DNA of 64,000 bases, from contig CAJUAH010000006.1 of NCBI GenBank assembly GCA_910584375.1, positions 1 through 64,000 on the forward strand, given 5' to 3'. Below the pieces are notes generated by a model. It was not told the origin of the DNA, searched no databases, and worked only from the letters and a program-made list of their open reading frames with translations. Source of the DNA: an uncultured Acetatifactor sp. (GTDB lineage: Bacteria > Bacillota > Clostridia > Lachnospirales > Lachnospiraceae). Each line of letters starts with the position of its first letter. The first letter of the stretch is position 1. The translations under genes were made by a program, and so were the position numbers. Positions 16,405 through 25,032 of the stretch are shown one piece after another.

Positions 16405-18566
16405 ATGCGTAAGAAAAAAGGCGGACGCTTTTTGGCGGTATGCGTGGGAGTGCTGACGGCGGGGATGCTGGCGGGCTGCGGCTTTCCGGCGGAGCGTGAA
16501 TCCGTGGAGGAAAATACGTATTCTCCGGAGCTGTCGGTACAGGATCCGGGAGAGGGCGATGTCCCCCAGGAGGAAACCTGGGAGCCGGTGGACTGGATGC
16601 AGGGGGGATACCAGATGCCCTGGGGAGTGAAGGGTTACCGGGAATGCTCCTGCGTCAGCACCTATGTGTTGGACATACCGGAGCCGGAATTTGTCTATGC
16701 CGAAAAAAGATCCCGGTTCTATGCCAGCCTGGGCGGCGATTTTTATGTGCTGGACTGCTACGCCATGGACGAGGCGGGGGATGAGAACACACAGTGGCGG
16801 TATCAGCTGTACTGGCTGGACGGAGACACAGGGGATGGGATATGACCCGGGCTTATCCTGAAGACGCCCACCGATTCTGGATGGACGACCAGAGGCATGT
16901 CTACGTGTCAGTGGGAGGGAACACGTCGGCCCTGTATGTGTTGGGGGAAAAGGACATTCCGGGGGAGATGGAACCGTTGCGCGCCATTGAGGTGGAAGAT
17001 TTCGGCTCGTTGGGGCTGTACTGCCGGATGCCGGACGGCACGCCGCTGGTACATATGGACGGCAGACTGGTATATGTGGATATGGACGGGGGCGGTGTAA
17101 AGGAACTGGCCAGTGTGGAAGGGTTTACGTTTGAGGAAGGGTGTATCGACGGGAGGGGATTATTTTACCAGAACTGGCATGATCAGATAAACGTCTGGAA
17201 TCCTGCCACCGGCGACCTGAATCTGATGGTAACCCTGAAAGAGTACGGGGTTTCCTGGCCTCGAGAGTTCCCTCTGCGCATCGGCGTCAACGGAGCGGGC
17301 GAACTGATGGCGCTGGCGGAAAAAGACGGGGAACTGCTGGTATGCTGCTTTGGCCCCCAAGCAGAGGAGACGGAGGGAACACTGCGGCTGGCCAACCTGT
17401 GGTACAACGACAGCGACGTGAAGACGGCGGCGGTCTCCTACTCCGCCCGGCATCCCGACTGCCGGATCGGGTATGAGTCGGACTGGGGCAACCAGGAGGG
17501 CTTTTACCAGCGGACCATGGCGCAGATGGCGGTGGGTCAGGGGCCGGATCTGCTCTTTGTGTCAGGCGAGGATATGGACAGGCTCAGCGCCGGGGGAATG
17601 CTGGCGGACCTCAGCGACGTATTGGGGGAGGACACCCGCAGCCAGTTATATGCCGGCGTGATGCCGGCCGGCATACGGGACGGCAGGCTGGTGGGGCTGC
17701 CTGTGGCGGTCAGCGGGTTCAGTATGGTGACAGTGGAAGATAACTGGCAGGGGGACACCTGGACCCTCGGCGAGGCAGTGGAACTGTGGCGGCAGCGCAA
17801 AGAGCAGGGCGTCTACGGGTTTTTGCCCCGGCGCTGGAGCCAGGAGGAGGTACTGGAGTATCTGGTGCTGTCCGACCTGTCCAATTCTCCGTTCGTGGAT
17901 TGGGAGGGCGGAACCTGCGATTTTGAGTGCGAGCTGTTCCGCCAGGTGCTGGAGCTGATCGGGGAGCATTCTGTCCTGGAGCATACGAATCTGGATATAG
18001 ACGGGGAGTACGAGACGGCGCGGCAGGTTATGGAAGGCATGTATCTGGCGGATATAGTGTATGGCGGGGATATCGCGCGGTATACCAACGTCATGGATTA
18101 CTATGGGGAAAATGCGCGTTTTGTGGGTTTCCCTACAGAGAGCGGCAGCGGCAACAGGCTGACATGCTACGGTTTTATAGTGGTAAATGCCCGGACAGAG
18201 CACTGGGAGGAAACTGCGGATTTTCTGCGCTATATGTATGGCAAAGATTTTCAGAGCGATAATCCCGAATATCTGCTGCGCCGGGATGTGCTGCGGGATA
18301 ATATGGCTCCCGGCGCCGGGAATGAGAAGTATGAGACATTTACCCTGACCGGGACGACGGTGCCGCTGAGGGATGACGGTAGCAGCTATATAGAGGATTA
18401 TCTTGCGTTTATGGACAGCTGCAGAGCTCCGGCCCGGAGCGCGGAGTATATCGAGAACATCATCCGGGAGGAGGCCGGAGCTTATTTTCGGAACATGCAG
18501 GATCTGGACAATACAGTCAGGATCATCCAGAACAGGGTTCAGTTGTATCTAAGTGAAAACCGATAG
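16405..18566 (+). pseudogene. Extracellular solute-binding lipoprotein gene split by a frameshift
   Basis: The first part (16405-16845) encodes a lipoprotein signal with lipobox LAGC (residues 22-25) and about 120 mature residues. The second part, in the -1 frame up to 18566, encodes a beta-sheet-rich stretch followed by a family 1 extracellular solute-binding domain (YSARHPDCRIGYES, GPDLLFVSGEDMDRL). The two join without loss if one base is missing near 16831-16842 (GGGGATGGG run). Alternatively the second part is restarted: an ATG at 16842 overlaps the TGA at 16843 with GGGG seven bases upstream, but that product would lack any export signal. No permease genes are adjacent. A true mutation, a sequencing slip or a phase-variable G-run are all possible. 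Confidence 0.75.
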
Positions 18567-18659
18567 GAAAGATATCTCTGTGGGCGTATGTTCGGACCGC
18601 GGGAAAATGGGGTGCGGTCAAAATATTGGAGGCAGGACGTCGGGTGACAAGCCGGTGTT

Positions 18660-19445
18660 TCACGCCGACAGATAGGCGCGCATGGCTTTTAAGGCGTTCT
18701 TTTCCAGCCGGGAGACCTGGGCCTGGGAGATGCCGATCATCTCCGCCACCTCCATCTGGGTCTTGCCGGAGAAAAAGCGCAGGGAGATGATCTCATATTC
18801 CCGGGGAGCCAGGCGTTTCATGGCCTCGCTGAGCGAGAGATGCTCCACCCAGTTCTCCTCTTTATTTTTTTTATCGCTGATCTGATCCATCACATACAGC
18901 GTGTCGCCGCCGTCGGTGTATATGGGCTCGTACAGACTCATGGGGTTTTGGATCGCATCCATGGCGTAGACGATATCCTCCTTGGAGATGCCCACTTCCG
19001 CCGCTATCTCTTCGATGGTGGGTTCTTTTAAGTTCTGCCGGGTCAGGGTGTCCCGGGCGTAGATGGCCTTGTAGGCCGTATCCTTCAGGGAGCGAGAGAC
19101 CCGAATGCTGTTATTGTCCCGCAGATACCGGCGGATCTCGCCGATAATCATGGGCACCGCGTAAGTGGAAAATTTAACATTCAGACTGGAATCGAAATTG
19201 TCGATGGCCTTGATCAGGCCGATGCATCCGATCTGGAACAGATCGTCCACGTTTTCGTTGCTGGAGGAAAAGCGCTTTATAACGCTGAGTACCAGGCGCA
19301 GATTGCCTTCTATATATTTTTCCCGGGCCTCCTGGTCGCCGTCCTCGATCCTGGCGAACAGCGCCTCCTTTTCCGCAGCCCCCAGCAGGGGCAATTTCGC
19401 CGTGTTTACACCGCAGATCTCCACTTTTCCCTGTGCCATATTCAC
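18660..19445 (-). CDS. sigG: RNA polymerase sporulation sigma factor SigG
   Basis: SigG controls late forespore genes. The 261-residue protein starts with the SigG-specific peptide KVEICGVNTAKLPLL, which in Bacillus contacts the anti-sigma factor SpoIIAB and Gin, and has region 2 (NLRLVLSVIKRFSSSNENVDDLFQIG) and region 4 with HTH (MEVAEMIGISQAQVSRLEKNALKAM). The GTG at 19445 is used because AAAGG stands six bases before it; ATG 19439 two codons later is the alternative. Unlike in Bacillus and many clostridia, the gene is inverted relative to sigE and 3.2 kb away. Confidence 0.95.
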   Translation of the reverse strand: MNMAQGKVEICGVNTAKLPLLGAAEKEALFARIEDGDQEAREKYIEGNLRLVLSVIKRFSSSNENVDDLFQIGCIGLIKAIDNFDSSLNVKFSTYAVPMIIGEIRRYLRDNNSIRVSRSLKDTAYKAIYARDTLTRQNLKEPTIEEIAAEVGISKEDIVYAMDAIQNPMSLYEPIYTDGGDTLYVMDQISDKKNKEENWVEHLSLSEAMKRLAPREYEIISLRFFSGKTQMEVAEMIGISQAQVSRLEKNALKAMRAYLSA

Positions 19446-19637
19446 ACCATGCCTTTCTGTAGAAGATATATTCGCAGCGGACTGCTTTATCCTGCGTAAA
19501 GGCCAATGCCGGTACACTGGTAGTATTTACAAAGGCGGCGGTATATATTCTGTAAAATCAGGAAAAGTGAAAGTGGAACCCAAAGCTCCGGGGCGGCATA
19601 TAATAAGAAAAGAACTTGTGGGCGGGAGAAGTAAAAC

Positions 19638-19871
19638 ATGCTGTTTTCTGATTTTAAGGCGAAAGAAGTGATCAATATCCGGGACTGCCGCAGGCTGGGC
19701 AAAGTGACAGATTTTGAATTTGACGAGTGCAGCGGCTGTATCTGCAAGATCATGGTCACAGATGGCAGTAAACTGCTGTGTATCTTCAAACAGGATTTTG
19801 AGGTGGTGATTCCTTATAAGGATATCCGTCAGATCGGACCGGACATTATTCTTGTTGACATCAACTGCTAA
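19638..19871 (+). CDS. YlmC/YmxH family sporulation protein (PRC-barrel)
   Basis: A 77-residue protein with the PRC-barrel-like fold of the YlmC/YmxH family, recognised by FSDFKAKEVINIRDCRRLGKV and the C-terminal IPYKDIRQIGPDIILVDI. Members are common in endospore formers, often next to sigG or dac genes; the precise function is unknown. It is divergent from sigG, with GGGAGAAGTAAAAC upstream of its ATG. A consensus promoter for the next gene overlaps its last codons. Confidence 0.85.
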   Translation: MLFSDFKAKEVINIRDCRRLGKVTDFEFDECSGCICKIMVTDGSKLLCIFKQDFEVVIPYKDIRQIGPDIILVDINC

Positions 19872-19883
19872 GTATCTTATAAT
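19855..19883 (+). promoter_or_regulatory. Consensus promoter of nrdR
   Basis: TTGACA (19855-19860) and TATAAT (19878-19883), both perfect hexamers, have a 17-bp spacer. The -35 lies inside the last codons of the ylmC-type gene. The predicted start gives an approximately 100-nt leader before nrdR. Confidence 0.85.
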
Positions 19884-19989
19884 ATAATGCAAATAGAAAC
19901 TTTTTACAGCGGCATCAGCCCATGCAGGGCCCAGAGGATTTGCGGGCGCTGACGAGGGCGGATGCGGAACTATAAATAGGAGAAGAGCG

Positions 19990-20439
19990 ATGAAATGTCC
20001 TTTTTGCAGCCATGAAAATACCCGTGTGATCGACTCCCGCCCGGCGGAAGATAACAATTCCATCAGACGCCGCAGAGTGTGCGACGAGTGCGGAAAGAGA
20101 TTTACAACATATGAGAAGGTGGAGACGATCCCCCTTATTGTCATCAAGAAGGACAATAACCGGGAGACTTATGATCGCTCCAAGATCGAGGGCGGCGTAC
20201 TGAGGGCATGTCATAAGCGTCCGGTCAGCGCTCAGGCCATCACCGGTCTGGTGGACGAGGTGGAGAACGAGATCACCAACCGGGAGGATAAGGAGATCTC
20301 CAGCCAGGTCATCGGCGAGCTGGTGATGAACAAGCTAAAGGATCTGGACGCGGTCGCTTATGTGCGTTTCGCGTCTGTGTACAGGGAGTTCAAGGATGTG
20401 AATACTTTCATGGACGAACTGAAAAAAGTATTGGAATAG
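19990..20439 (+). CDS. nrdR: Transcriptional repressor NrdR
   Basis: NrdR senses dATP/ATP and represses ribonucleotide reductase genes. The 149-residue protein has the N-terminal zinc ribbon CPFC...CDEC (residues 3-34) with SIRRRRVCDECGKRFTTYE, and the ATP-cone from about residue 49 (IVIKKDNNRETYDRSKI). Length and order are standard. AGGAGAAGAG precedes the ATG. It is followed by a hairpin that may attenuate read-through into the phosphatase gene. Confidence 0.97.
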   Translation: MKCPFCSHENTRVIDSRPAEDNNSIRRRRVCDECGKRFTTYEKVETIPLIVIKKDNNRETYDRSKIEGGVLRACHKRPVSAQAITGLVDEVENEITNREDKEISSQVIGELVMNKLKDLDAVAYVRFASVYREFKDVNTFMDELKKVLE

Positions 20440-20445
20440 GATCAT

Positions 20446-20477
20446 AGGCAGGGATTCCCGAGAGTTCCTGCCTGTTT
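20446..20477 (+). terminator. Weak terminator or attenuator after nrdR
   Basis: GGCAGG (20447-20452) pairs with CCTGCC (20467-20472), followed by TGTTTT. The T-run is short, so partial read-through into the next gene is likely. Confidence 0.5.
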
Positions 20478-20497
20478 TGCGAAAAAAGGAAACAGCC

Positions 20498-20995
20498 ATG
20501 TTAGAGAGATTTTACCCGGATCATGAGGCGGAGAGCGCATATGACATCGATTACCGGGAACTGTACCGGACAGGTTATCGGGGCATTATCTTCGATATTG
20601 ACAATACGCTGGTCCCTCACGGCGCTCCGGCGGACGAACGCGCCGTGGCGCTGTTTGCGCGGCTGCACGAGATCGGATATGCCACTTTACTGCTGTCCAA
20701 CAACAAAGAACCCAGAGTGAAAAGTTTTGCGGAGCAGGTAAACGCCCAATACCTTTTTAAGGCGGGCAAGCCCGGCAGGGAGGGCTATCTGCGGGCCATG
20801 GATCGGATGGGTACGGACCGGACGGATACCCTGTTTGTGGGAGACCAGCTTTTTACGGATGTATGGGGGGCCAGGAGAGTGGGGATCGTCAGCTATCTGA
20901 CTCGGCCCATCCATCCCAGGGAAGAGATTCAGATTGTATTAAAACGCGTGCTGGAGCGGATCGTACTCTATTTTTACCATAAAAAGAGACGGTAG
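20498..20995 (+). CDS. YqeG family HAD IIIA-type phosphatase
   Basis: A 165-residue HAD-superfamily hydrolase. Motif I is GIIFDIDNTLVPHG with the nucleophile and acid aspartates, motif II is LLLSNNKE, and the C-terminal acidic motif is FVGDQLFTDVWGARRVGI. Relatives dephosphorylate small phosphate esters (phosphatidylglycerophosphate in the GEP4 branch), but the substrate here is not predictable. The start at 20498 has AAAAGGA eight bases before. It precedes the shikimate genes by 36 bases and may share their transcript. Confidence 0.88.
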   Translation: MLERFYPDHEAESAYDIDYRELYRTGYRGIIFDIDNTLVPHGAPADERAVALFARLHEIGYATLLLSNNKEPRVKSFAEQVNAQYLFKAGKPGREGYLRAMDRMGTDRTDTLFVGDQLFTDVWGARRVGIVSYLTRPIHPREEIQIVLKRVLERIVLYFYHKKRR

Positions 20996-21031
20996 GGAGC
21001 CGCAGCGGAATTATAATCAGGAGGCAAGAAT

Positions 21032-21925
21032 ATGCACACACCAGACGGACATACCAGAACCTGCGGGCTGATCGGCAACCCGGTAGCTCATACCCAATCC
21101 CCGCTGATCCAGAACCATCTGGCACAGATCACAGGGCAGAATCTGGTCTATCTGCCTTTTCCGGTGGCCGACGGCGATCTGGAGGCGGCGGTGCGGGGAG
21201 CGCTGGCCCTGGATTTTCTGGGGTTGAATGTGACGGTACCCTATAAAAGCCAAGTGATTCCCTGTCTGGCGCAGATCGATCCGCTGGCGGAGCGGATCGG
21301 CGCGGTGAACACGCTGGTACGCTGCCCGGGAGGTTACAGGGGGTATAACACGGACATGCCCGGACTCTGCCGCGCCATGAGGCAGGAGGGGGTGGAGTTT
21401 GCCGGGCGGGACGTGGTGATTCTGGGCTGCGGGGGCGTGGCCCGGGCAGTGGCGGTGATGCTGCTGGATCAGGGAGCCGCAGGCATACATATACTGAACC
21501 GCACGGCGGACAGGGCCCGGAGGGTGGCGGAGGAGATCAACGGCATGGCGGGCGGAGGTTTTGCCCGGGCATATGCGCTGGAAGATTACGGGCGAATACC
21601 GGGAGAAAACTGGCTGGTGATCCAGGCCACCAGCGTGGGGATGCACCCCTGTGTGGAGCAGGCGCCCATAGAGGATGAGGCATTCTACCGGAGGGTGGAG
21701 ACAGGATATGATCTGATATTCAATCCGGGGACTACCCGCTTTATGGAACTGACAAAAAGATACGGAGGACGGGCATATAACGGCGTCCGTATGTTGGTGT
21801 ATCAGGGGATCATCGCCTTTGAACTCTGGACCCATACCTCCGTGAGCCAGGATACGGCGGACGAACTGTACCGGATGACAGCTCAGGCGCTGGCGGGGCA
21901 AAGAGACGAAGGAGAGAACCAATGA
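21032..21925 (+). CDS. aroE: Shikimate dehydrogenase (NADP+)
   Basis: AroE reduces 3-dehydroshikimate to shikimate. The 297-residue protein has the substrate domain with GLIGNPVAHTQSPLIQN and GLNVTVPYK (the catalytic lysine), followed by the Rossmann fold with GCGGVARAVAVML and the NRT motif (ILNRTADRA) that selects NADP. The NTD motif (YNTDMPG) is present. Its stop overlaps the aroK start by ATGA, so the two are translationally coupled, as expected for consecutive pathway steps. Confidence 0.96.
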   Translation: MHTPDGHTRTCGLIGNPVAHTQSPLIQNHLAQITGQNLVYLPFPVADGDLEAAVRGALALDFLGLNVTVPYKSQVIPCLAQIDPLAERIGAVNTLVRCPGGYRGYNTDMPGLCRAMRQEGVEFAGRDVVILGCGGVARAVAVMLLDQGAAGIHILNRTADRARRVAEEINGMAGGGFARAYALEDYGRIPGENWLVIQATSVGMHPCVEQAPIEDEAFYRRVETGYDLIFNPGTTRFMELTKRYGGRAYNGVRMLVYQGIIAFELWTHTSVSQDTADELYRMTAQALAGQRDEGENQ

Positions 21926-22443
21926 GAAGAGAACCCGGGAAAAGCGTGGTGCTGATAGGATTTATGGGCTGTGGAAAATCCACGATGGGTATAAGGCTGT
22001 CTTATCGCTTACAGTATATTCTGGAGGACACGGACAAATTGATCGAGGCCGGCGCAGGGATGTCGGTGCGTGAGATTTTTGCCAGGGAAGGGGAAGAGGC
22101 GTTCCGGGAGATGGAGACGCAGCTGCTTTGCAAACTCACGGAGAAAAAGGGACCGCGCGTCTACTCGGTGGGGGGCGGTACTCCGGTTCGGACCGCAAAC
22201 CGTTCGCTGCTGAAAAGTCTGGGAACCGTGGTATATCTGCGCACCCGTCCGGAGACCGTCTATGAGCGGCTGAAAACCGACACATCCAGACCGCTTTTGC
22301 AGGGAGAAGATCCGCTGGGGAAGATTCGCAGCCTGATGGCGGAGCGGGAGCAGGCCTATGCGGAGACTGCGGACGTGATTCTGGATGTGGACGAGATGTC
22401 ACCGGATCAGGTGGTGGAGAGCATCATGTGGAATATCCGGTAG
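21922..22443 (+). CDS. aroK: Shikimate kinase
   Basis: AroK phosphorylates shikimate at the 3-hydroxyl with ATP. The 173-residue P-loop kinase shows Walker A GFMGCGKST (residues 13-21), the shikimate-binding DTDKLIE, REIFAREGEEAFR and SVGGGTPVR, and the lid arginine in DTSRPLLQ. It overlaps aroE by four bases (ATGA). aroQ follows 87 bases later. Confidence 0.96.
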   Translation: MRREPGKSVVLIGFMGCGKSTMGIRLSYRLQYILEDTDKLIEAGAGMSVREIFAREGEEAFREMETQLLCKLTEKKGPRVYSVGGGTPVRTANRSLLKSLGTVVYLRTRPETVYERLKTDTSRPLLQGEDPLGKIRSLMAEREQAYAETADVILDVDEMSPDQVVESIMWNIR

Positions 22444-22530
22444 AAGAGGGAAACGTTTGGAACTGACGTTCCAATACCTGTTATGGCAATATCACGGACT
22501 CTGTCCGAGATATGCAGAAAAGAGGAAACT

Positions 22531-22968
22531 ATGAAAATTCTGGTGATCAACGGTCCCAACATCAATTTTTTGGGGATCAGGGAAAAAAATGTATACGGAA
22601 CTCAGGACTACGCGTATCTGGAGCGTATGATCCAGGAAAAGGCCTGTCAGGACGGCCATGAGATCACGGTATTTCAGAGCAATCATGAGGGGGCGATTAT
22701 CGACAGGATACAGGAGGCTTATTCCGACGGTACGGAGGGCATCGTCATCAATCCCGGCGCTTATACCCATTACAGTTACGCCATACGGGACGCGCTGGCC
22801 AGCATCCCGGCTCCCAAAGTGGAGATCCATATCTCGGATATCACCCGGAGAGAGGAGTTTCGCAGGGTGTCCGTCACGGCTCCGGTCTGCCAGAAACAGA
22901 TATACGGAAAAGGACTCCCCGGATATCTGGAAGCCATTGACTTTATCGCGGGCCTGAGCAAATCATAA
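22531..22968 (+). CDS. aroQ: 3-dehydroquinate dehydratase, type II
   Basis: AroQ converts 3-dehydroquinate to 3-dehydroshikimate, the step before AroE. The 145-residue protein has the type II hallmarks NGPNINFLGIRE, the flexible-lid tyrosine in EKNVYGTQ, FQSNHEGAIIDRI, VINPGAYTHYSYAIRDA and the catalytic HISDITRREEFR. The ATG at 22531 has AGAGGAAAC upstream and matches the family start. With aroE and aroK it forms a partial shikimate cluster; aroA, aroB and aroC are not in the window. Confidence 0.97.
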   Translation: MKILVINGPNINFLGIREKNVYGTQDYAYLERMIQEKACQDGHEITVFQSNHEGAIIDRIQEAYSDGTEGIVINPGAYTHYSYAIRDALASIPAPKVEIHISDITRREEFRRVSVTAPVCQKQIYGKGLPGYLEAIDFIAGLSKS

Positions 22969-23008
22969 TATTTTATAGACATTTTATGGACAATTTAGAA
23001 AAAAACAG

Positions 23009-23037
23009 TTGAAAAATGCCAATTTTTATTATACAAT
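23009..23037 (+). promoter_or_regulatory. Promoter of efp
   Basis: TTGAAA (23009-23014) and TACAAT (23032-23037), 17-bp spacer, about 40 bases before the efp start. Confidence 0.7.
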
Positions 23038-23075
23038 CAAAAAGAATTATAACGTGAATATGGAGGAAGTATATT

Positions 23076-23633
23076 ATGATTTCTGCAGGTGATTTCAGAA
23101 ATGGTATTACTATTGAGTTTGATAATAATATCTACCAGATTATTGAATTCCAGCATGTAAAGCCCGGCAAGGGTGCGGCATTCGTCAGAACCAAGCTGAA
23201 GAATGTTATCAACGGCGGCGTAGTGGAAAAGACTTTTCGTCCCACCGAGAAATGCCCCCAGGCCCGCATTGACAGAAAGGATATGCAGTATTTATACTCT
23301 GACGGCGATTTATTCAATTTCATGGACACGGAGACCTACGATCAGGTTGCGCTCAATGCCGAGACAGTGGGAGACGCCTTAAAGTTCGTGAAGGAGAATG
23401 AGATGTGCAAAGTCTGTTCTCACAACGGCAATGTGTTTTCCGTAGAACCGCCCCTGTTTGTGGAGCTGGAGATTACGGATACGGAGCCCGGTTTTAAGGG
23501 AGATACCGCGACCGGAGCTACCAAGCCCGCAGTGGTTGAGACAGGCGCTACCGTGTATGTGCCCCTGTTCGTTGACCGTGGGGACAAGATTAAGATCGAC
23601 ACCAGAACCGGTGAATATTTGTCCAGAGTATAA
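23076..23633 (+). CDS. efp: Elongation factor P
   Basis: EF-P binds between the P and E sites and rescues ribosomes stalled on polyproline. The 185-residue protein has the KOW-like domain I with the modification loop HVKPGKGAAFVRTKLKN, whose lysine is the target of post-translational modification in other species, and two OB domains; the C-terminus ends in the conserved TRTGEYLSRV. A GGAGG site precedes the ATG. A strong terminator follows, so it is probably monocistronic. Confidence 0.98.
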   Translation: MISAGDFRNGITIEFDNNIYQIIEFQHVKPGKGAAFVRTKLKNVINGGVVEKTFRPTEKCPQARIDRKDMQYLYSDGDLFNFMDTETYDQVALNAETVGDALKFVKENEMCKVCSHNGNVFSVEPPLFVELEITDTEPGFKGDTATGATKPAVVETGATVYVPLFVDRGDKIKIDTRTGEYLSRV

Positions 23634-23658
23634 GAGCATATACCCACTGACCGCTTGT

Positions 23659-23687
23659 AAGAGAATGGATTATTCCATTCTCTTTTT
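23659..23687 (+). terminator. Intrinsic terminator after efp
   Basis: GAGAATGG (23661-23668) pairs with CCATTCTC (23675-23682) and runs into TTTTT. Confidence 0.92.
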
Positions 23688-23689
23688 GT

Positions 23690-23818
23690 ATGCAACTACA
23701 GGCGCGGCGCGGAGTTACGCCGCAGTAACGATCAATGGAGACAGGGCGCAAGATCAAAGATCTTACGATGCCTGTCCTGACAATATCGCGGTCGGACCGA
23801 CGATACATATGGAGGTAT
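23690..23818 (+). promoter_or_regulatory. Structured leader before the DUF5688-like gene
   Basis: The leader holds several hairpins in a row: a GCGG/CCGC pair near 23710, an interrupted stem between 23740-23755 and 23759-23776 (GACAGG and AAGATC pairing with GATCTT and CCTGTC), and GTCGG/CCGAC at about 23791-23801. The function is unknown; it does not match a riboswitch that I know. Confidence 0.4.
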
Positions 23819-23821
23819 ATG

Positions 23822-24727
23822 ATGAAATTAGATAAATTTTTAAAAACGGTGCAGGATAGAGTGCAGGATGTTGCCGGAGCGGACGCCTGCGTACAGGTGC
23901 AGGAAGTCAGAAAGAATAACAATGTGGTGCTGCATGGTATGAGTATCCTGCGGAAAGGGCAGAACGTGTCTCCCACTATCTATCTGGACAGCTTTTATGA
24001 GATGATGGAGGAGGGGACGGACATGGAACATATCGTCAAAAAGATCCTGGAAGTCTATGTGAGGGGACTGCCCAGAGGCAATGTGGATATGGATTTTTTC
24101 AAGGACTTTGACAGCGTCAGGGATCGGATCGTCTATCGTCTGGTAAATCGGGAAAAAAACAGGGAATTGCTGCAGGAGATTCCTCATGTGGACTTTTTGG
24201 ACCTGGCGGTGTGTTTCTGTTACAGCTACGAGAATCCCGAGATCGGGGAGGGGATGATCCTGATCCACAACACCCATCTGGAGATGTGGCAGACCAGCCA
24301 CCGGGAACTAATGCGGCTGGCGGAGCGCAATACGCCGAGGCTCATGCCGGCCTGGCTGTGCAGTATGGACAGCGCGCTGAATGGCATATTGGATGAGGAG
24401 GCGCTGGCGCAGCTGCGGCAGATGCAGAGGGAGACCGGCAAGTATATGTACGTGCTGTCCAACGACAGGCGATGCCAGGGAGCGGCGGCCATCCTGTATC
24501 CCGGTATGCTGGCCCGGGCCGCGCAGCAGATGGGGGGCAGTTTTTATATACTTCCCAGTTCCATCCACGAGGTGATACTGCTCCGGGATGAAACCCAGAG
24601 CGGCGGCAGACAGCTGCATGAGATGATCGAAGACATCAACAGGAATCAGCTCCGGGAGGAGGAAGTGCTGTCCGACTACGCCTATCTCTATGATGCGGCG
24701 GCGGAGAAAGTCGTGGAAATTCTTTGA
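23822..24727 (+). CDS. DUF5688-like protein of unknown function
   Basis: A 301-residue soluble protein of a family that is expanded in Lachnospiraceae genomes and looks like DUF5688. It begins with MKLDKFLKTVQDRVQDV, contains PTIYLDSFYEMMEEGTDMEHIVKKILEVY, a central FLDLAVCFCYSYE and the C-terminal block YILPSSIHEVILLRDE. No catalytic motif or membrane segment is seen. ATG 23822 follows GGAGG by six bases; ATG 23819 is too close. The family name is recalled from sequence impression, not from a search. Confidence 0.75.
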   Translation: MKLDKFLKTVQDRVQDVAGADACVQVQEVRKNNNVVLHGMSILRKGQNVSPTIYLDSFYEMMEEGTDMEHIVKKILEVYVRGLPRGNVDMDFFKDFDSVRDRIVYRLVNREKNRELLQEIPHVDFLDLAVCFCYSYENPEIGEGMILIHNTHLEMWQTSHRELMRLAERNTPRLMPAWLCSMDSALNGILDEEALAQLRQMQRETGKYMYVLSNDRRCQGAAAILYPGMLARAAQQMGGSFYILPSSIHEVILLRDETQSGGRQLHEMIEDINRNQLREEEVLSDYAYLYDAAAEKVVEIL

Positions 24728-24792
24728 GATCGGGTGTTTTCTGTAAAAATCTTAACTTTTCGATAAAAATAAAAATTTCCATCAAAAGGAAC

Positions 24793-24821
24793 TAGACAGA
24801 TAGAAAGTTTTGTGTTATGAT
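24793..24821 (+). promoter_or_regulatory. Promoter of the tRNA-Arg gene
   Basis: TAGACA (24793-24798) and TATGAT (24816-24821) with a 17-bp spacer. The start would fall at about 24828, inside the left arm of the inverted repeat that encloses the tRNA. Confidence 0.8.
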
Positions 24822-24823
24822 AG

Positions 24824-24947
24824 TCAAGGTGATGTAATAAATTTGTAACATTTGCGTCCGTAGTCTAATGGATAGAACGAAGGCCTCCGACGCCTTTAAT
24901 GCAGGTTCGATTCCTGTCGGACGCACTTTACATCACCTTGATTATTT
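24824..24947 (+). terminator. Perfect 14-bp inverted repeat around the tRNA, 3' arm with T-run
   Basis: The arm at 24824-24837 is the exact reverse complement of 24928-24941. The 3' arm is followed by TTATTTTT. Pairing would put the tRNA on top of a long stalk and also form a terminator whose 5' half is the start of the transcript. Confidence 0.75.
24854..24925 (+). tRNA. tRNA-Arg, anticodon CCG
   Basis: The 72-base cloverleaf has acceptor stem GCGTCCG/CGGACGC, a D-arm with TAATGGATA, anticodon stem AAGGC/GCCTT enclosing loop CTCCGAC (anticodon CCG, reads CGG), and a T-arm with GTTCGATTC. CCA is not encoded. Confidence 0.95.
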
Positions 24948-25032
24948 TTGTGTGGCATTTTCGTAGAGACCACATCTGATACGAGAGTCCTGCATTGCGG
25001 ACTCTTTTGTTTTTAACAGAAAGGTATGAGAT

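Noticed and set aside
16820..16850. Programmed -1 frameshift in the lipoprotein gene
   Set aside because: No X-XXY-YYZ slippery heptamer in the reading frame and no clear downstream structure; mutation or a sequencing slip is simpler.
18594..18619. Terminator between the broken lipoprotein gene and sigG
   Set aside because: GACCGC/GCGGTC can pair but the loop is long and no T-run follows on either strand.
19541..19604. Sporulation-sigma promoter before the ylmC-type gene
   Set aside because: A CATATAAT -10-like box is present but no acceptable -35 at the right distance.
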